A stretch of 64,000 nt of DNA from the NCBI GenBank assembly GCA_015472025.1, contig BNHL01000001.1:5444001-5508000 (forward strand), written 5' to 3'. A model generated the notes under the pieces. The model saw only the letters and a program-made list of their open reading frames with translations. It had not been told where the DNA came from and made no database searches. Source of the stretch: Cytophagales bacterium WSM2-2 (GTDB taxonomy: Bacteria > Bacteroidota > Bacteroidia > Cytophagales > Cyclobacteriaceae). This document shows, piece after piece, positions 41,945-49,702 of the stretch (position 1 is its first letter; each line of letters starts with the position of its first letter). The translations under genes were made by a program, and so were the position numbers.

Positions 41945-43810
41945 TTAGAAAAACCTCAAACCGACTTTCCACCCCAGCCACATTTTAAGATTGTGGTTGT
42001 CACCAATGGAGTGATCGTAGAATATCGATGGTGTCTGGTTTGAGAACAATACAGGGTAATCTGTAAATGAGTTCTCGGTTAAGTAACCATTTAACGTAGC
42101 ACCACCATAGATTGAAAATTCTTTGCTGATCCGGAAGTCAAGGCCGGCATGAACTTTATTCAGCAAGTCAGTGGCATGAGTGAACCCGCCTTTGTTGATC
42201 TGTTGTGAAGTGATGTCCAGGTTAACGTGCAACCATCTTGTGATCTTTCGTTCAGTACCTACTCCATAACCGAAAGTCCACACGTTGGCGTTGTCAGGAG
42301 AAGGATCAGGTTTGATCCCGGCAAAAAGAATGTTGTAAAAATCTTTTACCCCTGTTCTGAAAGACATATTTGCATGAAATACTTCGTCAGCCGAAAGTTC
42401 CAGTTTGTGATAGCCATGCTTCACAAAGCTTACCAGTCCAATCGGCACTCCTCCAAGCGTATCTGCTACGTTGATCAGTCCCAGCTGGGTGCCTTTCACT
42501 TTCTTTCCATAATTGAATAAACCGGCCACTTGCGATCCCCCTACTTTTCCTGAAGCAATGTTTGCGAAGCCTGCAACCTGAACTCCGTGAATCTCTTTTG
42601 TATTCACGTTAACAAAGCCTGCAAACTGTGAACCTCGGTATTCTCCCAACTGCACGTTGGTATAACCAGCTATTTGAACCCCAACACCCGGGCCTTTTGA
42701 AAAATTAAAAAAACCGGCCAGTTGTACGGCATGTGATGAATTCAAGTTTGTATTTCCGAATCCCGCCAGTTGTACTCCCCGCGTCTCTCCGAAGTTAACA
42801 TTCGCAAAGCCTGCCATCTGCCACGCTTTCGTCTCGCCACCGTTGAGGTTAAAAAAACCTGCTGCCTGTACGCCATAAACATTGCGCCCTACCATGTTTC
42901 CAAAGCCAGCGAGTTGAAGCCAGCTCACATCACCGCGATCAATATTTACGAATCCACCAAATTCCATCTGGCGTGTTCCAAGCGAATAGCCACTGAATAC
43001 GTTGAATGAATAATTATTAATGACGTTACCACTCAGCTTGCCGTTCGATCCTACAAAGGGAGCAAATGAAATCTGTGCCTGACGGTATAACGTATCGTGG
43101 ATGTTTTGAATATTCGCATCCTGCATATACGGGAGTCCGAATTTCTCTTTCTTCACTTCTGTTATAGATTCATTCTCCTGCCTTGTTGTGTCCGTAGATT
43201 CTGCTTGAGCAATGATTACCACACTATCCTTAGTAATGGGCCTGATGGATATATTCAGTGTATTGTTCCCCGGTGTTGTAATAGCAATTACTGTGTCGCG
43301 ATAATTCCTTTTGCGGATGTTAAGTTCAACCTTGCCTTTGGTATCATCCAGTTTGATTGTGTAATATCCATATTGGTCGGTGACTGATGAAGCCAGTGTT
43401 TCTTTTTCAAAGAGGCTCACGTCCGGTACTTTCTCGCCCGACTTCTCATCTTCCACGTAGCCACTCAAAACAATAACCGTAGTTCTGCTCACTTTTGATT
43501 GCACAGGGGTTTGTGTCAGGATCACATGTTTCGCTTTTTCCTTGTACTGCATTGATCCTTTGAATATCATCTCCAGTACCTCGCGGATAGTTTTACCCGA
43601 TACTTTGATCGTAACAACTTGTGTCGTTGAAATGATAGCCGAATTATACGAGAAGGAAAATCCTCCTTGCCTTCCGATACGCTCCAGTGCAACCGGCAGT
43701 TTTTCATTTACGAGCTCAATAGATATTTTTCTTTCGAGGATAGGTGTCGTTGACTGTGCAACTCCATTGCAGCAGCCAATCAGAAATACAAAAAGTAAAA
43801 GTGCTCTCAT
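41945..43810 (-). CDS. STN/carboxypeptidase-like domain protein with tandem 16-residue repeats
   Basis: A 621-residue exported protein: signal peptide (MRALLLFVFLIGCCNGVAQ), an STN domain at about 25-100 (ILERKISIELVNEKLPVALERIGRQGGF), a carboxypeptidase-like beta-sandwich at about 110-190 (VLSGYVEDEKSGEKVPDVSLFE), and about ten tandem 16-residue repeats at 280-460 with the core Q-x-A-G-F-x-N. A beta-rich C-terminal domain ends in LGWKVGLRFF, which looks like an outer-membrane beta segment. STN domains usually pass a signal to FecR, whose gene is 7 bases upstream. Here the STN domain is fused to repeats rather than to a TonB barrel. The function is not known. Confidence 0.85.
   Translation of the reverse strand: MRALLLFVFLIGCCNGVAQSTTPILERKISIELVNEKLPVALERIGRQGGFSFSYNSAIISTTQVVTIKVSGKTIREVLEMIFKGSMQYKEKAKHVILTQTPVQSKVSRTTVIVLSGYVEDEKSGEKVPDVSLFEKETLASSVTDQYGYYTIKLDDTKGKVELNIRKRNYRDTVIAITTPGNNTLNISIRPITKDSVVIIAQAESTDTTRQENESITEVKKEKFGLPYMQDANIQNIHDTLYRQAQISFAPFVGSNGKLSGNVINNYSFNVFSGYSLGTRQMEFGGFVNIDRGDVSWLQLAGFGNMVGRNVYGVQAAGFFNLNGGETKAWQMAGFANVNFGETRGVQLAGFGNTNLNSSHAVQLAGFFNFSKGPGVGVQIAGYTNVQLGEYRGSQFAGFVNVNTKEIHGVQVAGFANIASGKVGGSQVAGLFNYGKKVKGTQLGLINVADTLGGVPIGLVSFVKHGYHKLELSADEVFHANMSFRTGVKDFYNILFAGIKPDPSPDNANVWTFGYGVGTERKITRWLHVNLDITSQQINKGGFTHATDLLNKVHAGLDFRISKEFSIYGGATLNGYLTENSFTDYPVLFSNQTPSIFYDHSIGDNHNLKMWLGWKVGLRFF
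42431..42973 (-). repeat. tandem 48-bp coding repeats (16-residue G-x-Q-x-A-G-F-x-N units)
   Basis: Within residues about 280-460 the sequence falls in register every 16 residues. Examples are VQAAGFFNLNGGETKA, WQMAGFANVNFGETRG, VQLAGFGNTNLNSSHA, VQIAGYTNVQLGEYRG and VQVAGFANIASGKVGG. Around ten copies are visible, with a degenerate first (QMEFGGFVNIDRG) and last (TQLGLINVAD). Consensus is [VSWL]-Q-x-A-G-[FY]-x-N-x-x-x-G. The copies are divergent at DNA level. The regularity suggests a stacked beta structure. Confidence 0.85.
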
Positions 43811-43817
43811 AATAATT

Positions 43818-44807
43818 CTATTTTAAGCACCCTGCTCCATTCAGAATAAAGCCATCACCTTTCTTCTCCATCTTCAGCCCAAGCGTTTCAGCAATGATAT
43901 CGGCAATATCTTCCACTTTATCGTTATTGAAATTCACCGTGAGCCTGCAAGCACCTATGGCAGAGTTGCCCAGCTTGATCTTGGAGTCGTATATCTCATT
44001 GATCATTTCTACTGCTTTTCTCAAATCAGTATCGCGGAAGTTGAAAATCTTTGTTTTATAAGCGAGCACGTTGGTGTCGGCTTTAATCAGTTTTGAAAAT
44101 TCTTTGATTGACTTCCGGTAGATGCCCGCCTCCCCTGCTTTCAGTCGCAGTCCCGGATTTTTCAAGGTATAGAATTGTACTTCGCCACTTTCTACCGTTA
44201 CCACCACTGTATCGGAGTTCGGGTAAGCTTTTACATTAAATGCAGTTCCAATGTCCTGGATTAATACCTCATCTGTTGCTTCGATCACAAAAGGTTTGGT
44301 CTCTTCGTGCTTTACTTCGAAGTAAGCTTCACCCGTGAGTTTTACTTTTCTCTTTTTCTCTTTCGAAGTAAACTCATAATCCACACGACTGTTCTTATTC
44401 ACAAAAGCCATGCTGCCATCCGGTAGTGTATCCTGTCTTGTTTCCCGCTCTGTTTTGATAGCCAGTGTCTGTTCGGCAGGACCGGATTGATAAATGAAAT
44501 AGCTTACTACTGCCACCAACACCAAACCTGCGGCTATACGAATAATTGCTGGCGACAGGAATACTTGTTTCTTTTTCTTTTCGATTTTGGATTTCACTTT
44601 CTGCCAAGCCTCATCTTCATCAAACCGGAGTTTCACGCGCGAGGCAGCGGCTTTCTCAAACAGCGTTTTAAGTTGCCGGAAGTAGCGGGCATTTTCTTCA
44701 CTCTGCTGTATCCATTGGTTCAGTTCCTCACGTTCGGGAGCTGTTGCTTCGTGGGCCAGCACCTTGCCAATCAAATCATCTATATTATCAAACGCACTCA
44801 TAGCCAC
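43818..44807 (-). CDS. FecR-family anti-sigma factor
   Basis: A 329-residue protein: cytoplasmic N-terminal sigma-binding region (about 1-80; HEATAPEREELNQWIQQSEENARYF), one membrane helix at about 86-106 (IIRIAAGLVLVAVVSYFIY), a periplasmic FecR domain at about 115-215 (DTLPDGSMAFVNKNSRVDYE, KLTGEAYFEVKHEE), and a C-terminal DUF4974-type domain from about 250 (FNFRDTDLRKAVEMINEIYD) that is itself STN-like. It overlaps the sigma gene by 10 bases. It probably holds the sigma factor inactive until the periplasmic STN partner signals. Confidence 0.95.
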   Translation of the reverse strand: MAMSAFDNIDDLIGKVLAHEATAPEREELNQWIQQSEENARYFRQLKTLFEKAAASRVKLRFDEDEAWQKVKSKIEKKKKQVFLSPAIIRIAAGLVLVAVVSYFIYQSGPAEQTLAIKTERETRQDTLPDGSMAFVNKNSRVDYEFTSKEKKRKVKLTGEAYFEVKHEETKPFVIEATDEVLIQDIGTAFNVKAYPNSDTVVVTVESGEVQFYTLKNPGLRLKAGEAGIYRKSIKEFSKLIKADTNVLAYKTKIFNFRDTDLRKAVEMINEIYDSKIKLGNSAIGACRLTVNFNNDKVEDIADIIAETLGLKMEKKGDGFILNGAGCLK

Positions 44808-45382
44808 CAGTTAAAGTCCAAAAATAAAATCAGCAAAGGCAAATACTCTTTGAGGTTCTCGCGCATGATTTTCAGCGCTTTTCCGATCTGGTTCTCCACT
44901 GTCTTCACAGATATATCCAGTTGATCGGCTATCTCGGCATATTTCAGATCTTCAAAGCGACTCAGTTGAAACACAAGGCGGCATTGTTCGGGCAGTTGCG
45001 TCATAGCTTCACTGATCTTCTGCTCAAGTTCATTGGATGATACCGTTTCGTGAACCGACTCGGTAAGAATATCGCTTACCGCCATCTCATGAGAGACATG
45101 CATCTGCTTCACCTTCTCGTGCTTGAGCACGTTCAGGCAGGCGTTGCGCACCATCCGGTATAAATACGATCTGAAAGAAGTTTGAATCTCAATAGAAGAC
45201 CGCTTCTCCCACACTACTATTAATGTGGATTGCACTACCTCTTCGGCTTCCTCCTTGTCATTCAAAAAGGAGTAGGCGTAGCGGCACAGAGGTTGGTAAA
45301 AAGTCTTAAATATCATCTCAAAAGCACTTTGATTGCCTGTTTTAAGCGATAAAAGCATGTCCTGATCTGATAAGTCCACCAC
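44798..45382 (-). CDS. ECF RNA polymerase sigma factor (Bacteroidota FecI-like family)
   Basis: A 194-residue sigma-70 ECF factor: region 2 (SAFEMIFKTFYQPLCRYAYSFLNDKEEAEEVVQ, then VWEKR) and region 4 (QLPEQCRLVFQLSRFEDLKYAEIADQLDISVKTVENQIGKALKIMRE). The start is a GTG at 45382 (GTG GTG GAC); ATG 45358 is possible but removes the usual SDQD lead. The hydrophobic end (YLPLLILFLDFNWWL) is unusual for a soluble sigma factor but is common in this family. It is first in the sigma/FecR/STN operon. The upstream motif it shares with the TonB receptor gene suggests it controls itself and that gene. Confidence 0.94.
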   Translation of the reverse strand: MVDLSDQDMLLSLKTGNQSAFEMIFKTFYQPLCRYAYSFLNDKEEAEEVVQSTLIVVWEKRSSIEIQTSFRSYLYRMVRNACLNVLKHEKVKQMHVSHEMAVSDILTESVHETVSSNELEQKISEAMTQLPEQCRLVFQLSRFEDLKYAEIADQLDISVKTVENQIGKALKIMRENLKEYLPLLILFLDFNWWL

Positions 45383-45423
45383 CTAAAGTTTGAAATTCAG
45401 AGCAAGTTTACGGTTTTATCGTT

Positions 45424-45459
45424 CTGAGGTTATGACAACCGTAAAGTCTTTTACCCCTA
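45424..45459 (-). promoter_or_regulatory. sigma operon promoter with the shared bipartite motif
   Basis: On the minus strand TAGGGG (45454-45459), 12 bases, CGGTTGTCAT (45432-45441), 4 bases, TCAG (45424-45427), with an A-run and TCTTT upstream. It is identical in strings and spacing to the element before the TonB receptor at 41890. It lies about 41 bases before the sigma start codon. It is consistent with autoregulation by the sigma factor, or with binding of another regulator. Confidence 0.65.
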
Positions 45460-45586
45460 CGGGCGATAAAAGATTTTTTAGAAGAAGAGTAGATAAGGGG
45501 TTAGAAAGGGTGTTTTGCCAGGCAGAGCTTATAGGACAAAAAGGCAACAGGCAAAAGCCCAGGTAGACAACCGGAGTTTACCCGAT

Positions 45587-45615
45587 GTCATACTGAGCTT
45601 TCGCCGAAGCGTGAC
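45587..45615. repeat. REP-like imperfect palindrome
   Basis: GTCA ... CTGAGCTTTCG ... CCGAAGCGTGAC forms an imperfect hairpin (GTCA with TGAC, and CTT with AAG inside). Similar extragenic TCATACTGAGC... palindromes occur in several Bacteroidota. Only one copy was seen in this window. It sits just after the alpha/beta hydrolase stop and may act as that gene's terminator. Confidence 0.4.
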
Positions 45616-45631
45616 GAGCTTGTAAAGTCTA

Positions 45632-46465
45632 TTATTTCTTCAACCCCATTTGTTTCGCTACGCCTTCCGCCCATTCCACCGTAGAAGGTTTGGTGAAATT
45701 CTTGAAGAAAAATTCATTCAGATAGAAAATCAGGAGGCTGGGTTTCTCATCGGGCACAAAATGACTGGAGGCCGGAAGTACACACAGATTGGATTTTGGA
45801 ATAGCTCTGAAAATTTTGATGCTGTGTTCCAGCAACACCGCATCACGATCACCAGAGACAATCATTACCGGAGCTTTAATGCTTGATAGTTTTTTAAAGT
45901 CGATGTTCGGGTGTTCCACCATCAGCTTCATGTGCTTACGCATCAGCGTATCCGGAAGCACGGGATAACCCTTCATCAGGTCTACCAGTACAGGTTCAAG
46001 CGCTCCTTTGTCCGGAGTGACATTCGCACCGGTTGTCACCAGCCTTTTTATCTTGGCGGGATACGTGTAGGCCATAATAAGTCCGATGATGCCACCATCA
46101 CTGTGACCATAAACGTAAGCCGAATCAATCTTTAACTGGTTGAGTAAGCCATTAACATCCGATGCCATCATTTCGTAATTCAATTCTTTCGAGCAGCCAC
46201 TCTTACCATGACACCGGCTGTCGATAGCGATCACCGTATATTTTTCAGAAAGCTTGGGCATCATGCTCGCCCGTCCTGCGATAGAACCACCGTTGCCATG
46301 CAAAAGCACGAGAGCCGGACCGCTCCCGTAGATTTCATAATACAATTGAATCCCGTTAACCTCGGCATACTTACCCACCTTCGAGTTATTCCCGTAAGGT
46401 ATGTTTTGAGCGACCCCGTGACTAATCAGCCCGCAAATCACCACCAGCACGAATAAATGTTTCAT
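45632..46465 (-). CDS. secreted alpha/beta hydrolase
   Basis: A 277-residue protein with a signal peptide (MKHLFVLVVICGLISHGVAQ) and a full alpha/beta hydrolase core: the HGNGG oxyanion motif (LVLLHGNGGSIAGR), nucleophile serine in YGHSDGG, aspartate in VSGDRDAV, and histidine in PASSHFVPDE. The substrate is unknown; it resembles periplasmic esterases. It is divergent from an AraC-type regulator across a 72-base region that carries a near-perfect inverted repeat, so the two are probably functionally linked. Confidence 0.9.
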   Translation of the reverse strand: MKHLFVLVVICGLISHGVAQNIPYGNNSKVGKYAEVNGIQLYYEIYGSGPALVLLHGNGGSIAGRASMMPKLSEKYTVIAIDSRCHGKSGCSKELNYEMMASDVNGLLNQLKIDSAYVYGHSDGGIIGLIMAYTYPAKIKRLVTTGANVTPDKGALEPVLVDLMKGYPVLPDTLMRKHMKLMVEHPNIDFKKLSSIKAPVMIVSGDRDAVLLEHSIKIFRAIPKSNLCVLPASSHFVPDEKPSLLIFYLNEFFFKNFTKPSTVEWAEGVAKQMGLKK

Positions 46466-46534
46466 TGTCTAATATTTAGTTATCGCCCGCAAAATTATTT
46501 CAGCAAGCAGAGAGATAATTGTAAATTTTAGACA
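46466..46534. promoter_or_regulatory. divergent control region with 13-bp inverted repeat at both ends
   Basis: TGTCTAATATTTA (46466-46478) touches the hydrolase start codon. Its reverse-complement partner TAAATTTTAGACA (46522-46534) ends 3 bases before the AraC start, with 12 of 13 positions matching. The symmetry places the same sequence at the 5' end of both genes. It may be an operator for the AraC regulator or matching leader sequences. Confidence 0.55.
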
Positions 46535-46537
46535 CCA

Positions 46538-47353
46538 ATGAAAATTATTCCAGCAGCTCCGGGTAACTCTCTTTTGAAGTCATTGATAGAGACCTATCTT
46601 TTTGTCTCGACAGAGAAACCCCTGGAGGCAACAACCATTCCTAATGGCCGGGTAGATGCTACGATTATCCTGAAAGGGCGGATTGAATGGTTCTACCAGA
46701 AACAGAAAAAATTCAAAACACTGCCAGCGTGTTGCTTTTATCCACTCACCAATTCAATCAACCCAGCACGGTCCAATTCATTCCAATGCATTAGCATCAA
46801 GTTTTATCCTCATATTCTTACGCTGCTGCCATTCCGGGATAAAGAGTTTGAAGAGCCGGTGGATTTTAGGTTCTTCTTTAAGTCGGATGCACATGAAGCC
46901 GGGCTTTTGAAAAATCTTCGAAAAGCATCCGATATAAAAAAACAAACAACGATTCTTGACAGCTACCTGATGAGCCGGTTATTCTCCAGCCAGGAAATGA
47001 GTTCGTGGTTACAGGAAGTGAATCATCTCATTGATTCAAGAGATCCTGAGAAAATAAGCATCGATACCATCGCACGTTCCCTTGGGATCAGCGTAAAAAC
47101 ACTCGAACGCAAATTCATTTCCACCGTTGGGCTCACCCCAAAACAATACATCCGCATTGTACAATTCCAAAAGACCGCCATCGATATCAGGAAATCCGAT
47201 TTGCTAACTCATGGCGATATGACGAAGTCGCTCGACAACGGATATTATGATCAGTCGCATTTTGTGAAAGTCTGCAAGAAAATCACCGGAATGACTCCAA
47301 AGGAGTTTTTTGTGCGACTGCCAAAGGGAATGACAGATGTAATGTTGAGTTAA
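46538..47353 (+). CDS. AraC-family transcriptional regulator (271 aa)
   Basis: The N-terminal half (about 1-155) is a cupin-like sensing domain of the DUF6597 type (PAAPGNSLLKSLIETYLF, TIPNGRVDATIILKG). The C-terminal half is the AraC double helix-turn-helix (SIDTIARSLGISVKTLERKF, VGLTPKQYIRIVQFQKT, GYYDQSHFVKVCKKITGMTPKEFF). It is divergent from the alpha/beta hydrolase and probably regulates it. The ligand is unknown. Confidence 0.92.
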   Translation: MKIIPAAPGNSLLKSLIETYLFVSTEKPLEATTIPNGRVDATIILKGRIEWFYQKQKKFKTLPACCFYPLTNSINPARSNSFQCISIKFYPHILTLLPFRDKEFEEPVDFRFFFKSDAHEAGLLKNLRKASDIKKQTTILDSYLMSRLFSSQEMSSWLQEVNHLIDSRDPEKISIDTIARSLGISVKTLERKFISTVGLTPKQYIRIVQFQKTAIDIRKSDLLTHGDMTKSLDNGYYDQSHFVKVCKKITGMTPKEFFVRLPKGMTDVMLS

Positions 47354-47427
47354 AAGTATGTTTCAAGCACAGAGAAATACAAAGGATGAATTTAAATCTC
47401 TGTGAACGCGTGGTTAAATGCGTTCCC

Positions 47428-47934
47428 TCATTTTTTACCCTTCCCTTTTTCAATCTCCGGCTTCGGTTTATCATACTTCGAAAAAGTCAAATCATAACGC
47501 TTTTCGTCTTTGATCTGCTGAAGCACGCCACTGTCGGCAAAGCTGTAGTAGCTGTTTTCGGAAATGATGAGGTGGTCGGCTACCGGCATCCGCACAAATT
47601 CACCAATGGCCACGATGCGTTCGGTAAACTCTTTGTCAGGAAAAGTGGGCGTGACATTACCACCCGGGTGCGTGAGTACCATAATGATCTTGGCTGCTTT
47701 CTTCTGCAATGCAAAACTGAATACATCCGAAGGCTCCACAGGCTTAGCCGCCGGGCCAAAGCTCACCAGCTCCAGCAGCAGTAACTTATTATTCTCATCC
47801 AGGCTCAATATCCAGAAGTGCTCCTGGACGCGGTCTGCCCTTCGCTCACTCAGCAGCACATCTCGCATAATCGCATACACACCAACAGGGTCTATCGCTT
47901 TTGTTTTTTTGGAGGCCGCAAGTTTTCTTTTCAT
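47428..47934 (-). CDS. RadC/JAB-domain protein with altered metal site
   Basis: A 168-residue protein aligning to the JAB domain of RadC (EHFWILSLDENNKL, SDVFSFALQKKAAKIIMVLTHPGGN, VADHLIISENSYYSFAD) without the N-terminal helix-hairpin-helix part. The canonical HxHPSG...D becomes L87-T-H89-P-G-G with D100, so the first zinc histidine is missing. The lysine-rich tail (DKPKPEIEKGKGKK) is added. Such short RadC proteins are common on mobile elements and often lack demonstrated repair function. It stands alone between two + strand genes. Confidence 0.85.
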   Translation of the reverse strand: MKRKLAASKKTKAIDPVGVYAIMRDVLLSERRADRVQEHFWILSLDENNKLLLLELVSFGPAAKPVEPSDVFSFALQKKAAKIIMVLTHPGGNVTPTFPDKEFTERIVAIGEFVRMPVADHLIISENSYYSFADSGVLQQIKDEKRYDLTFSKYDKPKPEIEKGKGKK

Positions 47935-48152
47935 TCAATCAGACGTTAGACATGAGACGTCAGTCCTAAGATATAGCCATCCCAGGACTTCAGTTGAAAG
48001 GTAGGTAAAAGTTGAAACAATGGTTGGCTGACCGCGAATTAAGGATAGATCACTTTATTTTACAGTTGGATTTTCTTTCAATAACTCCGCAAGAATCGGG
48101 TTTCGCACTGGTTCTTCATGCTGCACTTTTACATCATAAATAAAAATCATTT

Positions 48153-48698
48153 ATGAAAATCAGTATCAACACCGGATTTATCAGATCCGCACTCGCACTT
48201 ATGGTTATAGTCATGTGTGCATGGATCACTTCTGTTCAGGCACAAGGCACTCCCGAACAAAAGAACAAGGAAATTGTACTAAAGTGGCTCAACAACTTTT
48301 GGGGAAGTAAGTACAACCCGGCAATTATAGATGAGTTGGCAACTCCGGATATGATCTTGCAATACTCCTTGCACAAGCCACGCAAAGGACAAGCTGACAT
48401 CAAAGATTTCATGAAGAAATTCCGCGATGCCTTTCCCGACCTGGCATTCGAAGGAGCTTATCCCCTGCTTGCTGACGGTGAGTACGTCATTGCCCGGTGG
48501 ATCGGTGGTGGTACACATACCGGCACCGCATTCAACGATTGGCCTGTGGGAGCTTTGCCTGCCGCCACCGGACGCAAAATGCGCTTCACCGGAACAACCG
48601 TTTTCCGAGTGGTCAATGGCAAAGTTGCTGAAGAGATCGGCCTTGATGATGGCCTGACTGCACTGATGCAACTGGAGTTGGTTCGCCCAGTCAAATAG
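48153..48698 (+). CDS. secreted SnoaL-like (ester cyclase-type) protein
   Basis: A 181-residue protein with a signal peptide (MKISINTGFIRSALALMVIVMCAWITSVQAQ) and a SnoaL/NTF2-like cone fold: KEIVLKWLNNFWG, LHKPRKGQADIKDFMKKFRDAFPDLAF, VIARWIGGGTHTGTAFNDWP, GRKMRFTGTTVFRVVNGKVAEEIG. Polyketide cyclases share the fold, but bacterial secreted members are mostly uncharacterised. It stands next to two AraC regulators but is convergent with the nearer one. Confidence 0.85.
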   Translation: MKISINTGFIRSALALMVIVMCAWITSVQAQGTPEQKNKEIVLKWLNNFWGSKYNPAIIDELATPDMILQYSLHKPRKGQADIKDFMKKFRDAFPDLAFEGAYPLLADGEYVIARWIGGGTHTGTAFNDWPVGALPAATGRKMRFTGTTVFRVVNGKVAEEIGLDDGLTALMQLELVRPVK

Positions 48699-48711
48699 TT
48701 ATTGGTTATTC

Positions 48712-48818
48712 GTTGTTGGTTGTTCGTTCTTACTGAAACCGAGGCTATGCTGACTATTAACAAACTAGTTATCAACTATAGCAATGAACAACCAACAACT
48801 AATCCCGATAATTATCGG
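48712..48818. repeat. long inverted repeat plus palindrome between convergent genes
   Basis: GTTGTTGGTTGTTC (48712-48725) and GAACAACCAACAAC (48786-48799) are perfect 14-base inverted arms 60 bases apart. The right arm reaches the stop codon of the AraC gene. CCGATAATTATCGG (48805-48818) is a separate perfect palindrome inside the last codons of that gene. They could jointly end transcription from both sides. Confidence 0.6.
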
Positions 48819-49197
48819 AACGAAAATTACCATCTCCTCTCTCGATCTCTGTTATCATTTGTCTTTTTACCGATCCCGGTGTATATCCAAAACGCTCTTT
48901 AAAAAGGCGACCAAATGACCCGGAATCTCTAAACCCCACTTCGGCACAGATATCGTGAATTCTTCCGTTGGTGGTCTCCAATAGTCTATGGGCTTGCTGC
49001 AGTCTTGTATCCTGTAAGAATTTCCAGGGAGTGATGTTGAACTTTTTCTTGAATTCCCGCAGAAAATAATGTTTTTGAAGACAAGCAACAGAAGAAATGT
49101 CCGTAAGTGAGATTTCGCCTGGGTAGGAAACTTTGATAAACTCCTTTGCCTTATTTAACCTGTCCTGAAGATGATCGTTGGCCAATTGCTTTTTCAC
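48799..49197 (-). CDS. short AraC-type regulator (HTH domain only, 132 aa)
   Basis: It contains only the AraC double helix-turn-helix: ISLTDISSVACLQKHYFLREFKKKFNITPWKFLQDTRL and GRIHDICAEVGFRDSGSFGRLFKERFGYTPGSVKRQ, after about 20 helical residues. The start is GTG 49197; an in-frame stop lies 13 codons further upstream, so no sensing domain can be attached. It may be a complete short regulator, as found in Bacteroidota, or the remnant of a longer gene. A 505-base gene-free stretch lies upstream. Confidence 0.8.
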   Translation of the reverse strand: MKKQLANDHLQDRLNKAKEFIKVSYPGEISLTDISSVACLQKHYFLREFKKKFNITPWKFLQDTRLQQAHRLLETTNGRIHDICAEVGFRDSGSFGRLFKERFGYTPGSVKRQMITEIERGDGNFRSDNYRD

Positions 49198-49702
49198 GGT
49201 AGTTTTTTGATTCCCAGACCGTAAAATTTGACATTACTGGTAAAAAACGGTGGTACAGCGGTATTGATATGTAGCAATCACGTAATTGGTCCCTGACATT
49301 TGTTGCATTCTCAGGTAATCGTGAAAAACCAAAAAAGAATCAGGTCATTTTGGGTCTACTTCAGGCACTTATCAACAAATGAAGAATCTGTGCCTGGCAA
49401 AGAATCTCTCAACTGTTCATACTTTCCATGATGTAAGTTTCTAATGAATAGTGTCATCATTCTACAAGTCCGCAAGAATAGGATCGTGCTTGTGGAAGCC
49501 TTACCTGCGGGCACACGGACGCGTTCACAGGAACAATTAATCGAGATCGGGATTACCCTGTTTCCGCTTGTCAGCTAATAAAAGTATCACGCGAAAAATA
49601 CTCCACACCGGTAGAATTATTCTGAATCCGCATATTTAGTCAAGCCGAATAAACTTTAACTTCCGCATCATTTGCCAGAATCTTAGAGAATAACCCTTAG
49701 CT
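49198..49702. other. gene-free stretch
   Basis: No convincing gene was found on either strand. A 24-codon reading frame (49281 down to about 49207 on the minus strand) ends just before the AraC gene but has no recognisable content. Inverted 7-mers CAGGCAC (49362-49368) and GTGCCTG (49390-49396) are the only clear symmetry. It may hold promoters for the flanking divergent genes, or decayed sequence. Confidence 0.5.

Noticed and set aside
47428-47934. A functional RadC DNA-repair protein.
   Set aside because: The helix-hairpin-helix domain is missing and the JAB metal site lacks its first histidine.
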